Origin: Brevibacterium zhoupengii
GTDB lineage: Bacteria > Actinomycetota > Actinomycetes > Actinomycetales > Brevibacteriaceae
Assembly (NCBI RefSeq): GCF_021117425.1
Contig: NZ_CP088298.1
Location: forward strand, 4,340,001-4,404,000
Reading direction: 5' to 3'
Length of the DNA stretch: 64,000 nt
Shown here: positions 17,621 to 25,866 of the stretch, one piece after another
Numbering within the stretch: position 1 is the stretch's first letter
Layout: each line of letters starts with the position of its first letter
Translations under genes and position numbers: made by a program
The notes under the pieces: model-generated
What the model was told of the DNA's origin: nothing
Databases searched by the model: none
The model's input: only the letters and a program-made list of their open reading frames with translations

Positions 17621-19015
17621 TCATTCCCGTGAACGACCAGCTGTCGCCACGGTCACGAGGATCGGCTTCGCCAGCTGCAGTCCCGATCTGATGATGAGAA
17701 TACCGAGGACCACTGACGCGAGAATTGTGAGGAATGTGATCGGTTTGAGCACGAGGGCGGCCCCGGCCAAGGGCAGCACGAGAACCAGACCGAGCCCGCC
17801 GGCCAGCAGCGACACCCAGATGACCGGACCCAGCACTGCTCTCACCATGGCTTTGTGCATGGTCTCCGGGTCCATGCCCGCAGCATAGAGGTCCTGGAAG
17901 GTGTCGGCCCGGTCGTAGATGTCGGCGACTTGGTTGATCAGGGCTGATACGGCGATGAGCAGGATCGATATGCCCATCACGAGCAGGACTCCGGTGAAGA
18001 TGTCCTGCAGCAGGAACCTGTCGGCGTCCTGCATCTGCGCCCCGGGTTCGTCACCCGCATCGAGACCGAGCTGCATGAGCGAGACGCCCGTTCCACCCAC
18101 GGCAGCGACGAACGCGGCCATGGCCAGCCCGGAAACTCTGCGCCAGAACCGTTTGGGTTCGTCGGAGACTAGACGCGCGGCGAGGAGTCGTTCCGGAGTC
18201 TGCGCCCTGTTCCCGCTCAGATGGGCAAACCACCTGATCAGGAGTCCGCCGAGGAGGTCGACGACGAGCAGACCGAGAACGAAGGTGGCAATGCCCGCCG
18301 AGAGGACGATTCCCATTCCCAGCCCTCCGGACTTCGACAGCATCACGACCACCGGCAAGGTCAGGATCACGATGGCCGCTATGACCACCTGCACCACGGG
18401 GAACTTCCGTTCCAGGGCCTTGGTGCGCACACCCAACGGTGAGATCGCGACCTTGCGCAGCCCCAGCAGGGCCGAGGCGATGCACACGAGGATGAGGAAG
18501 ACGACCACCGAGGCCACCAGCCACGCGGGCATGAGCATGTTCTCGTACCCGATGGGATGTCCCATGAAGTGAATCAGGCTCACCGGCCACGTCAGACCCA
18601 GATAGCCGAAGACTCCGAGCACGATTCCGCAGATCGCGGGCACCAGTGGTTCGGCCACTGCGATGGTGACGATGGACGAGCGCCTCGCCCCGAGCAGCGA
18701 CATCGTAGACAGCCGCTCATCCTGTCGCCGGGCGGACAGGGTCGCCGAGGCCGACGCCAGTGTGCTCGCGGGAATCACGAGCAGAATGGTCGCGAAGCTC
18801 GCGAGGAACTTGTACATGAAGTCCATGCCCGCCATGTCCGGGTCCGGACTGGGTGGGACCTGGAAGAACATCCAGGCTCCGGCGGCGACAGTGAGGAACA
18901 GGGTCGCGCAGGCGAAGAAGGCACTCATCACCAGCAGCGAACTCGACGAACTCAGCGTCTTCCGCCCCAGGACCAGGGGAACGATGCGGGTTGCTGTCGG
19001 CAGTGCAGTGGACAT
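17621..19015 (-). CDS. FtsX-like ABC transporter permease (copy 2)
   Basis: 464 residues, integral membrane protein with about eight to ten helices. It carries the actinobacterial two-block FtsX arrangement: SARRQDERLSTMSLLGARR in a cytosolic coupling segment, and a later repeat ALINQVADIYDRADTFQDLYAAGMDPETMHKAM before the final helices. It is 13 bases downstream of a clearly related permease and shares the same ATPase gene upstream. The two permeases probably form a heterodimer. Such systems export peptides, lipids or antibiotics or sense them; the cargo is unknown. Confidence 0.85.
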   Translation of the reverse strand: MSTALPTATRIVPLVLGRKTLSSSSSLLVMSAFFACATLFLTVAAGAWMFFQVPPSPDPDMAGMDFMYKFLASFATILLVIPASTLASASATLSARRQDERLSTMSLLGARRSSIVTIAVAEPLVPAICGIVLGVFGYLGLTWPVSLIHFMGHPIGYENMLMPAWLVASVVVFLILVCIASALLGLRKVAISPLGVRTKALERKFPVVQVVIAAIVILTLPVVVMLSKSGGLGMGIVLSAGIATFVLGLLVVDLLGGLLIRWFAHLSGNRAQTPERLLAARLVSDEPKRFWRRVSGLAMAAFVAAVGGTGVSLMQLGLDAGDEPGAQMQDADRFLLQDIFTGVLLVMGISILLIAVSALINQVADIYDRADTFQDLYAAGMDPETMHKAMVRAVLGPVIWVSLLAGGLGLVLVLPLAGAALVLKPITFLTILASVVLGILIIRSGLQLAKPILVTVATAGRSRE

Positions 19016-19028
19016 GTCGATCTCCTTC

Positions 19029-20402
19029 TCAGACCGCAGCGTTCACGGTGGTGACGCTGCGCACTAGCGGACGGGTGAACTGCAGTCCCAGCCACACCAT
19101 CACCACGCCGCCGATGAGCACTGATGCGACGACCCCGATGGTCAGCGGATCGCCGAGGTCGCTCGCCGATGCCATGAGTCCGGCCAGCATTCCGCCAAGC
19201 AGCAGCGACACGAGGGTGACGAGGACGATGGGTGACATGACCGCGTTGACGGTGACTCGGTGCATCATCTTCTGCGTCATGCCCGCCGAATGCAGCTCCC
19301 GGTAGGTCGATGCCCGGTCGAGGATGTCTGCGGCCTGATTGATCGTTGCGGAGATGACGATGAAGACGAAGGCAATAGCCAGGGTGAGGATGAGTCCGGT
19401 GAAGATGTCATCGGCCATGTACTGGTAGGGGCCCATGACGGCCTTGTCCTCAGCGGTGAGATCTCCCTGATTCGCCCGCATCATCGCCGTTCCGGCACCG
19501 CCGACGACCGCGATGAAGGTGATCATCGACAGACCCGCGACGCGACGCCAGTACTGTGCGGGGGCATCGGCGATCATCGACGCCGCGATCATCGAGGTGG
19601 GTGTTCGGGCAATCCTGTGACTGAACCAGCCGTGGATGCGCATGACGAGGACGCCGACGACATTGATGAGTAAGAGGGCGATGCCGATCGTGATGATGCT
19701 GGCAACGACGAAGACCATCGTCGGCTGGTTGCGGTCCAGAGAGAAGACGAGCGCACCGATCATTCCCGCCACGAGCACGATCACGGCGATGATGCGGGCC
19801 ACGGGGAATTTCCGGGCCAAGGACCGGGTGCGCACGCCCAATGGTGAAACCGTGATCTTGCGCAGGCCGAGCAGAGCCGAGAGCAGGCAGACCAGAAGCA
19901 GTCCGATGACGACCGCGGCAAGCAGCCACAGGGGCATCATCAGCTCAGAGTATCCGAGCGCCTGGCCGTTGAAGACGAGGAGGCTGAGCGGGAAGGCCAG
20001 CATGAAGTAGCCGGCGATCCCCGCGATGATCCCGGCCGAGGCGGGAATGAAGGGTTCGGCAACTGCGAGGAGTCGGACGGTGCCAGGCTTCGCGCCCAGC
20101 AGGGAGAGCGTGGACAGGCGTTCATCCTGACGCCGGGCACTGAGCTTCGCCGAGGCGACCCCCAAGCTGATCGCGGGAACGATGAGGAAGACCGTGGCCA
20201 AGGTCGCGAGCATGCGATAGAGCCCGGCCACCTCGGCGTATCCGGTCACATCGGGTCGGTCATTGAAGGCCCAGGCGCCGCCGGCGACGGTGAGGAAGAG
20301 CGTGGAGCATGCGAAGAATGCGATGGCGACGAGCTTCGAGGTCGTCGAGGTGAAGGATTTCTTGGTCAGTACGACTGGAAGGATTTTCATGGTCGACATC
20401 AC
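19029..20402 (-). CDS. FtsX-like ABC transporter permease (copy 1)
   Basis: 457 residues, a tandem paralogue of the next gene: SARRQDERLSTLSLLGA, LLGLRKITVSPLGVRTRSLARKFP and ATINQAADILDRASTYRELHSAGMTQKMMH recur in both at matching positions. The start overlaps the stop of the ATPase gene by four bases (ATGA), so ATPase, permease 1 and permease 2 make one operon. No large extracellular MacB-like domain is seen, so a MacB-style efflux complex is unlikely. Confidence 0.85.
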   Translation of the reverse strand: MMSTMKILPVVLTKKSFTSTTSKLVAIAFFACSTLFLTVAGGAWAFNDRPDVTGYAEVAGLYRMLATLATVFLIVPAISLGVASAKLSARRQDERLSTLSLLGAKPGTVRLLAVAEPFIPASAGIIAGIAGYFMLAFPLSLLVFNGQALGYSELMMPLWLLAAVVIGLLLVCLLSALLGLRKITVSPLGVRTRSLARKFPVARIIAVIVLVAGMIGALVFSLDRNQPTMVFVVASIITIGIALLLINVVGVLVMRIHGWFSHRIARTPTSMIAASMIADAPAQYWRRVAGLSMITFIAVVGGAGTAMMRANQGDLTAEDKAVMGPYQYMADDIFTGLILTLAIAFVFIVISATINQAADILDRASTYRELHSAGMTQKMMHRVTVNAVMSPIVLVTLVSLLLGGMLAGLMASASDLGDPLTIGVVASVLIGGVVMVWLGLQFTRPLVRSVTTVNAAV

Positions 20403-21163
20403 CGGTTGTTCTCAACGTACTGGATATTCTGCGCATGTTGGTTGGTCTGCACGATCTGGTTTGCAGAGTCGGAGACGAGGCGGCCGTCGGCGAGGCGGAC
20501 GCTGCGGGAGCAGCGGGCAGCCACAGACTCATCGTGGGTGACCACGACCAGAGTGGATCCGCGGCCGGTCGTCGAGGCGAGAAGTTCGGAGAGCACCTCG
20601 GTGGAGGTGGAGGAGTCAAGGGCGCCGGTGGGTTCGTCGGCGAAGGTGACCACGGGCTGGGTGACCTGGGCGCGGGCGATGGCCACACGCTGTGCCTGAC
20701 CACCGGAGAGCTGTCCGATGCGTTTGTTCAGGTGTTCGGCCAGTCCCAGACGCTGCAACCACGCGCGGGCATGCTCGGTCGCATCGGAGCGTTTCATCCC
20801 TGAGAGCATGGCGGCGAGCGCGACATTGTCCAAAGCGGTGAGCTCGGGCAGGAGCAGACCCTGCTGGAACACGAAGCCGAAGACCTCGCGGCGCAGCGCG
20901 GTACGGCCCTTCTCCTTCAGCGAGGTGATCTCTGCGGCGGCGCTGCGGTCTGTGGGCAGGAGACGGATGTTGCCCTCGTCCGGGCGGATGATGCCTGCCA
21001 GGCAGTGCAAGAGGGTCGTTTTGCCGGAACCGGAGGGTCCCATGATGGCCAGGGATTCGCCGAGGCCGATGCCCAGATCGACTCCGGCGAGTGCGTAGGT
21101 CTGGTTGTAGTGCTTGGTCACGTTCGAGGCGGCGATGATCGCAGGAAGCTGTGTGTTTGTCAT
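20399..21163 (-). CDS. ABC transporter ATP-binding protein (LolD/MacB-type)
   Basis: 254 residues from the ATG at 21163. Motifs in order: Walker A GPSGSGKTTLLH near residue 40, Q-loop FVFQQGLLLPELTALDN, signature LSGGQAQRVAIARA, Walker B VVTFADEPTGALDSSTS and the switch His in VVVTHDES. The subfamily drives FtsX-type permeases, here the two encoded directly downstream. The upstream in-frame extension of 11 codons has no ribosome site. No histidine kinase or response regulator gene accompanies the operon, so a BceAB-like antibiotic-sensing role is not indicated. Confidence 0.92.
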   Translation of the reverse strand: MTNTQLPAIIAASNVTKHYNQTYALAGVDLGIGLGESLAIMGPSGSGKTTLLHCLAGIIRPDEGNIRLLPTDRSAAAEITSLKEKGRTALRREVFGFVFQQGLLLPELTALDNVALAAMLSGMKRSDATEHARAWLQRLGLAEHLNKRIGQLSGGQAQRVAIARAQVTQPVVTFADEPTGALDSSTSTEVLSELLASTTGRGSTLVVVTHDESVAARCSRSVRLADGRLVSDSANQIVQTNQHAQNIQYVENNR

Positions 21164-21445
21164 GTCTCCATGTTTTCGCAATCGGACTTGTGCCACTATG
21201 GAGACGACCCACCACCTCGGCGAGGAAAACCCGACTCTTGGAATGGGGGTTACAGATCCGGCGAATCACCTGGTGATTGGCTTGAGATCGGACTTGCCGA
21301 TAGACCAATCGGCGATCAGCCGCCTATTGTGAATGCGTAGCGGGTGCCCGACGGTTCCGCTGCACTTGAGCCACTCTGCGTGAACCACTCCGGATGAGCT
21401 CACGACGAGGACCGACCAAGACACGTCTACAACTGAGGAGTCATC

Positions 21446-21859
21446 ATGAAGGCACAGTGGATCAGCATTCTCGTCGACGATCAGGCTCGGGCCCTGAAGT
21501 TCTACACCGACAGGCTCGGCTTCATTCCGAAGGTCGACGTGCCGGTCGGGGACGACTTCCGCTGGCTCACCGTGGTCTCACCCGAGGCCCCAGACGGAGT
21601 CGAGATCGTCCTGGAGCCGAAGGGCCACCCCGCAGCGAACGACTTCACTTCTGCGCTGAAGGCCGACGGAATCCCCCTCAACCAGTTCGCCGTAGAGGAT
21701 GTCCAGGCCGAATACGATCGCCTGTCAACGCTCGGTGTCACGTTCACGCAGAAACCGACGACGATGGGACCTGTCACCACGGCGGTCCTCGACGACACCG
21801 TCGGCAACCTCATTCAGCTCATTCATCAGGAAGAGGACACCGAGCCGGACCTGCCTTGA
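21446..21859 (+). CDS. VOC (glyoxalase/bleomycin resistance) family protein
   Basis: 137 residues with the beta-alpha-beta-beta-beta repeats of the vicinal oxygen chelate fold: WISILVDDQARALKFYTDRLGFIPKVDVPVGDDFRWLTVVSPEAPDGVEIVLEP. The family includes metal-dependent isomerases, dioxygenases and drug-binding proteins; the function is not fixed here. A CTGAGGAG ribosome site precedes the ATG. Its last 34 bases overlap the 3' end of the converging TetR gene. The coding tail EPDLP recurs in degenerate form 1.7 kb away at 23.5 kb, on the far side of the TetR/NmrA module. Confidence 0.87.
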   Translation: MKAQWISILVDDQARALKFYTDRLGFIPKVDVPVGDDFRWLTVVSPEAPDGVEIVLEPKGHPAANDFTSALKADGIPLNQFAVEDVQAEYDRLSTLGVTFTQKPTTMGPVTTAVLDDTVGNLIQLIHQEEDTEPDLP

Positions 21860-22437
21860 GCCGGGTGGCAGATACCATCAAGGATAAATCCGGTTCTCCG
21901 ATCGTAGGCCGCTCTGGAGGGGCGGACCCCGTACTTGAGTGCGAGTGAGTTGTCGATGGCCATCGCTTGAAAGTCATCCGGCGTGACCTCCTCGGCCAGA
22001 GCGCTGGCAGCATGCCCGTCCCGCACCAGCTCCTCGTGGAAACCTCCCCCGAGGTGACAGAGCTCCATGAGCGGGTCCGAGGCGGGAAACGCCTGTAGGA
22101 GGACGTCGTTGACCGCCGGCAATCGGTATTGAAGATCGCGGATGGCACCGACGTAGAATCGAATCCGCTCGCTGATACCGGTCACTGAACGGGCATCATC
22201 GATGACAGCCCTCAGCTTAGTCGCGACGACCTCGTCGATGACGGCATCGATCAGTCCGATCCGCCCGCCGAACCTGTTGAAGATCGTCGCCTTGCTCACC
22301 TGAGCGGCACCGGCAACGTTCTCCAGTGGTGCCGAAAGTCCCTCGGCGCGAAACACCTCGATAGCGGCGGCGCGGATCCTCTCGATATTCCGGCGGGCGT
22401 CCGTACGCAACGTCGGCTCAGAATTCCTATCGGCCAT
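21826..22437 (-). CDS. TetR-family transcriptional regulator
   Basis: 203 residues. DNA-binding domain: ARRNIERIRAAAIEVFRAEGLSAPLENVAGAAQVSKATIFNRFGGRIGLIDAV. The C-terminal part resembles the SACE/PfmR-like TetR branch common in actinobacteria. Divergent to the NmrA-like reductase gene, with two inverted repeats in the gap, so it most likely represses that gene and itself. Its 3' end overlaps the VOC gene by 34 bases in the opposite direction, an unusual convergent overlap that suggests the module was joined to the VOC gene. Confidence 0.88.
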   Translation of the reverse strand: MADRNSEPTLRTDARRNIERIRAAAIEVFRAEGLSAPLENVAGAAQVSKATIFNRFGGRIGLIDAVIDEVVATKLRAVIDDARSVTGISERIRFYVGAIRDLQYRLPAVNDVLLQAFPASDPLMELCHLGGGFHEELVRDGHAASALAEEVTPDDFQAMAIDNSLALKYGVRPSRAAYDRRTGFILDGICHPAQGRSGSVSSS

Positions 22438-22463
22438 CCTCAGCTCTTCTCTGCTGTTTCCAT

Positions 22464-22532
22464 AACTTGACTTACCTGGTCACTTTAACTCAGGATGGAT
22501 ATCGGCACTAAGTTGACCATCCGAGTCAACTT
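22464..22532. promoter_or_regulatory. paired TetR operators
   Basis: AAGTTGAC-N7-GTCAACTT (22510-22532) is a perfect inverted repeat. A second, imperfect site AACTTGAC-N7-GTCACTTT lies at 22464-22486 with the same spacer length, 46 bases away centre to centre. They sit between the divergent TetR and reductase genes, where a TetR dimer could repress both promoters. Confidence 0.65.
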
Positions 22533-22592
22533 GAAAGAGGTGCTCTCCATCATCACCGGTCGTAGGACCGGCTTGAGCGAAAGGTCGTCGTC

Positions 22593-23453
22593 ATGATCAT
22601 CGTGACCGGAGCAACGGGCGCTCTCAACGGGTTCACTGTGGAGCATCTCCTCCAACGGATTGCACCGAGCGACATCGGTGTCAGCGTCCGCGATCCCGAC
22701 CGCGCACAACACTTGGCTGACCAGGGAGTTCGCGTCAGACAAGGAAGCTACGACGATCCTGATGCACTCCGCCACTCGTTCGCCGACGCCGAGCAGGTGC
22801 TTCTCGTCTCCTCGAGTGATGTCACCGCGGACGTCATCACACAGCACAGAACTGCCATCGACGCGGCAGTCGAGGCTGGGACGCAACGGATCCTGTACAC
22901 GAGCGCCCTCGGGACCGGTTTCAACTCCCCCTACCCTCCGCTGGCAATTCATGCTGCCACCGAGCAGCATCTTGCCGAGTCAGGCGTTTCTTGGACGGCT
23001 CTGCGCAATGGCTTCTACGGAGATCTAGGAGATCTGCTCGGACCGTGGCAGACGACGGGCACAATCGCCAAGCCAGCCGACGGTCCCTTCTCGTGGATCG
23101 ACCGACGCGATGCTGGCGAAGCGGCCGCGACAATACTGACCAGCTCGTCGCCCTTCGACGGCCCAGTCGATCTCACGCTGCCCTCACCGGTAACCCTCGG
23201 TGACTTCGCCACGAGCGCCTCCAAACTATCGGGCCACTCTGTCGAACGCATGGTCGTCGAGGACGAAGAATGGATTGCCGGTGAGGTTGCCAATGGGGTG
23301 CTCGAGGCTGCCGCACGATTCACTCTGACGATGTTCCAAGCAACGCGAAGCGGCCACTTCGGACACTCCGATCTCACGTTGTCTCGTCTTCTCGGACGGG
23401 AGCCCCGTACCGTCTCCGATCAGCTCACTGAACAGTTGGTGCGGTCTGCGTGA
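22593..23453 (+). CDS. NmrA-like NAD(P)-binding reductase (atypical SDR)
   Basis: 286 residues. The nucleotide-binding loop is VTGATGALNGFTVEHLL at the N-terminus, followed by SVRDPDRAQHLADQGVRVRQGSYDDPDALRHSFADAEQVLLVSS, the pattern of NmrA/QOR2-like proteins. No clear Tyr-x-x-x-Lys catalytic pair is seen, as is usual in this branch. QOR2-type members reduce quinones with NADPH; others only sense redox state. The divergent TetR gene points to an inducible, electrophile- or quinone-type stress function, which is inference. Confidence 0.85.
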   Translation: MIIVTGATGALNGFTVEHLLQRIAPSDIGVSVRDPDRAQHLADQGVRVRQGSYDDPDALRHSFADAEQVLLVSSSDVTADVITQHRTAIDAAVEAGTQRILYTSALGTGFNSPYPPLAIHAATEQHLAESGVSWTALRNGFYGDLGDLLGPWQTTGTIAKPADGPFSWIDRRDAGEAAATILTSSSPFDGPVDLTLPSPVTLGDFATSASKLSGHSVERMVVEDEEWIAGEVANGVLEAAARFTLTMFQATRSGHFGHSDLTLSRLLGREPRTVSDQLTEQLVRSA

Positions 23454-23490
23454 TCGCCCATGAACAGGCACTCACGCCGATAAAGCTTGG

Positions 23491-23535
23491 GAGCTCACCT
23501 GCCCTGAGGAGAACAACGAGCCGGATCTGCCCTGA
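23491..23535 (+). pseudogene. remnant of a VOC-protein gene 3' end
   Basis: Fifteen codons ending in a stop read ELTCPEENNEPDLP, closely matching the last residues of the VOC protein at 21.4 kb (QLIHQEEDTEPDLP). The DNA CGAGCCGGAtCTGCCcTGAG (23517-23536) differs from 21840-21860 at two bases. No complete gene is present. It is best read as a leftover of a second VOC gene or of a duplication that accompanied arrival of the TetR/NmrA module. Confidence 0.45.
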
Positions 23536-23578
23536 GTGGTGAAGGAGCGCATGGAGTGGGGTCGGCGGAACGGTCGAT

Positions 23579-25093
23579 TCAGCCCTTCCGATGGATCGAT
23601 TTGTAGCTGATGTACTGACTCAGTCCCTCAATGCCGTACTCGACACCGAGTCCCGAGTCATGCCGGCCACCGAAGGGGGCATTGTGGTTGGAACCGAAGA
23701 AGTTCACGCCGACCGACCCTGAGTCCACCTGCTCGGCGACCTCCTGTGCCCTTTCCGCATCGGTCCCGAAGACGATGCCTCCAAGGCCGAACTCCGTGTT
23801 GTTGGCCAGGTCGATGGCTTCCTGCACATCAGTCGAGTCGTCGTAACGCAGGATGGAGATGACGGGTCCGAAGACCTCCTCCGCAGAGATCCGCATGTCC
23901 GGGGTCACCTCGGCGAAGACGGTCGGTTCGATGAACTGGCCTGTGGACAGGTCTCCACTCATCGTCGCCGCCTGACCACCGGTGAGTGCGCGAGCACCCT
24001 GGGTGTGTGCCGAGTCGATGTACTCCATCACGGTCGCATACTGGTTCGCCGAGGCGACCGGGCCGAATACGGTCGAATCGTCGAGCGGATCGCCCTGCCG
24101 TGCCTGGCCGATCGTCTCGGCCACTGCTTCGACGACTGCCTCATAGCGGGAGGCCGGGGCGATGATGCGGGTGGAGATGTAACAGGTCTGGCCGGTGTTG
24201 CGCATGCAAGAGCGGATGAGCACCTTCGACATGGCGGCGAGGTCAGCATCGGGCAGCACAATCGCCGAGGATTTGCCGCCCAGTTCCAAGGTCACCGGAC
24301 GCAGCAACTCTCCGCACGCCGAGGCGATTCGCCGACCGACCGGGGTCGATCCGGTGAAGGCGACCTTGTCGATTGCCGAGTGCTTGACCAGAGCATCACC
24401 GAATCGGCCCGGTCCGGTCAGGAGGTTGACTACCCCAGACGGGACACCGGCGGCAACGACCGCGTCGATGATGAAGCGGATGGACAAGGGCGTCACCGAG
24501 GCGGGTTTGATGACGACGCTGCACCCGGCCAGCAGTGCGGGAGCGAGCTTGACGACGACGAGGTTGATGGGGAAGTTCCACGGCGCGATGAGTGCGCATA
24601 CGCCGATCGGGTCCTTACGCACAACGGAATACGAACCGTCCTCGACAGGAAACTCCCGCGCATCCTCATCATCGAGCCAGTGGGCCAGGGAAGCGAAGTG
24701 CCGGAAGATGCCGGCCGCATTCGCCGCTGCCCCTCGTGTCTCCGTGATCGGAGTGCCGTTCTCCATTGTGTTCGTCAGAGCCAGGTCTTCGGCACGCGCC
24801 TCGATCTCATCGGCGATGCGCAGCAGGAATTCGGCGCGATCCGCCGCTTGGAGGCCCGACCACTCGGGCAGGACATCGCGTGCGGCGCCGACAGCCCGGT
24901 CGAGCTCGTCGTCAGTGGCTGCTGGAACAGAACCCCACTGCTCGTTCGTCGCCGGATCGGTCACCGGGTTACGAGTCGAGTCTTTCGCAGTGGTCCAGGC
25001 GCCGCCGATGAAGTGGTCGTCGACGTGAGTGTATGGCAAGTGTGCGAGGACCTCGGGTCGAGTTGGCGCCTGCGCCTGAGTTGGCGAAGTCAT
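23579..25093 (-). CDS. creC: NAD(P)-dependent aldehyde dehydrogenase of the cre-like pathway
   Basis: 504-residue class 3 aldehyde dehydrogenase. Key parts are visible: AGCSVVIKPASVTPLS (cofactor Lys), FTGSTPVGRRIASACG (nucleotide site), ELGGKSSAIVLPDAD (general base Glu) and MRNTGQTCYISTRI with the catalytic Cys. In the cre pathway the enzyme converts 4-hydroxybenzaldehyde to 4-hydroxybenzoate. It is the last gene of the operon and overlaps the HD phosphohydrolase gene by four bases (ATGA). The symbol follows the collinear order of the C. glutamicum cluster from memory; the enzyme class is certain, the substrate inferred from context. Confidence 0.85.
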   Translation of the reverse strand: MTSPTQAQAPTRPEVLAHLPYTHVDDHFIGGAWTTAKDSTRNPVTDPATNEQWGSVPAATDDELDRAVGAARDVLPEWSGLQAADRAEFLLRIADEIEARAEDLALTNTMENGTPITETRGAAANAAGIFRHFASLAHWLDDEDAREFPVEDGSYSVVRKDPIGVCALIAPWNFPINLVVVKLAPALLAGCSVVIKPASVTPLSIRFIIDAVVAAGVPSGVVNLLTGPGRFGDALVKHSAIDKVAFTGSTPVGRRIASACGELLRPVTLELGGKSSAIVLPDADLAAMSKVLIRSCMRNTGQTCYISTRIIAPASRYEAVVEAVAETIGQARQGDPLDDSTVFGPVASANQYATVMEYIDSAHTQGARALTGGQAATMSGDLSTGQFIEPTVFAEVTPDMRISAEEVFGPVISILRYDDSTDVQEAIDLANNTEFGLGGIVFGTDAERAQEVAEQVDSGSVGVNFFGSNHNAPFGGRHDSGLGVEYGIEGLSQYISYKSIHRKG

Positions 25094-25866
25094 CGGATCA
25101 CCTCTGTGCGCAGCAGGGCCTGGTGACGTGCCAGATCTTCCTGTGCCATCGCAACCGCAGGGGCGGTGATGAGCTCGGGAACGATCTCGTACTTGAGCCG
25201 ATCAGTGTAGGTGGCCATGTCCATGCCGAACCACGAAGACGACAGCGCGATTCCTGCTCGGTCGAAGCGCCAGAGCCTGTCGGCATCGCGAACTAAGGCG
25301 TCTTCGAGGCTGAAGGCAACGGGTCTCGTGTCATGACCGTCGATGATCTCGCATACCCGATCAATGAAGTCGTCTGAGTATCCCAGTTCGGGTAGCACCC
25401 GACGCGCCACAAGGCATCCTTCTCGCTCATGCTCGTAGCGGATTCCGGCCTTGCGCCAGTCACCGGCGAAGCCTTCGGAGATGATGCGAGACTCGTCGAC
25501 ATGAGCCCAACCTGTGTCGTGAAGCATGATCGTGACGATGACAAGCTCCCGGTCGGCTTGCGGATAGGCGGCGCAAAGTCGCTCCGCATAAGCAGTGGAG
25601 ACCGGCAGATGAACGTCGTTTCCGCGCGTTCTGGTCTCAGGCTCGATGGCTTTCCACAGCTCGTCGAAGCCTGCGGTCGGAGTGTCGCAGATCGTCGCGG
25701 TATCCGTCTGCCCTTCACCAGGGACCGGACGGATCGGGTAGTCCGCAGCGAACTGCTTCGCCCGCGGATCCGAGTCGAACTCCGATGCGGATTCCGCTGG
25801 AGCCCACTTGGCGTAGTTCTGATCGCGTGGATTAGGAGTCGTAGAGGTATTCGTCGAGCTGTTCAT
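25090..25866 (-). CDS. creD: HD-domain phosphohydrolase (CreD-like)
   Basis: 258 residues. Metal-binding HD signature residues are seen in order: H in the region preceding CAAYPQADRELVIVTIMLHDTGWAHVDES, with His-Asp in LHDTGW, EHEREGCLVARRVL, EIIDGHDTR and the terminal Asp in VRDADRLWRFD. In C. glutamicum CreD removes phosphate from 4-hydroxybenzyl phosphate or related aryl phosphates. The neighbours (P450 system, split PEP-synthase-like kinase, dehydrogenases) are those of the cre cluster, which is the main support for that role. Overlaps both adjacent genes by four bases. Confidence 0.82.
   Translation of the reverse strand: MNSSTNTSTTPNPRDQNYAKWAPAESASEFDSDPRAKQFAADYPIRPVPGEGQTDTATICDTPTAGFDELWKAIEPETRTRGNDVHLPVSTAYAERLCAAYPQADRELVIVTIMLHDTGWAHVDESRIISEGFAGDWRKAGIRYEHEREGCLVARRVLPELGYSDDFIDRVCEIIDGHDTRPVAFSLEDALVRDADRLWRFDRAGIALSSSWFGMDMATYTDRLKYEIVPELITAPAVAMAQEDLARHQALLRTEVIR

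Noticed and set aside
20435..20803. Gly-rich frame opposite the ABC ATPase gene
   Set aside because: Antisense to Walker-motif coding sequence; low-complexity artefact.
17621..21163. BceAB-type antibiotic sensing system
   Set aside because: No two-component genes adjacent, two half-size permeases instead of one with a large extracellular loop.
24005..25126. 373-codon frame opposite the aldehyde dehydrogenase gene
   Set aside because: Shadow of a real gene; Arg/Gly/Asp-rich product without a recognisable domain.
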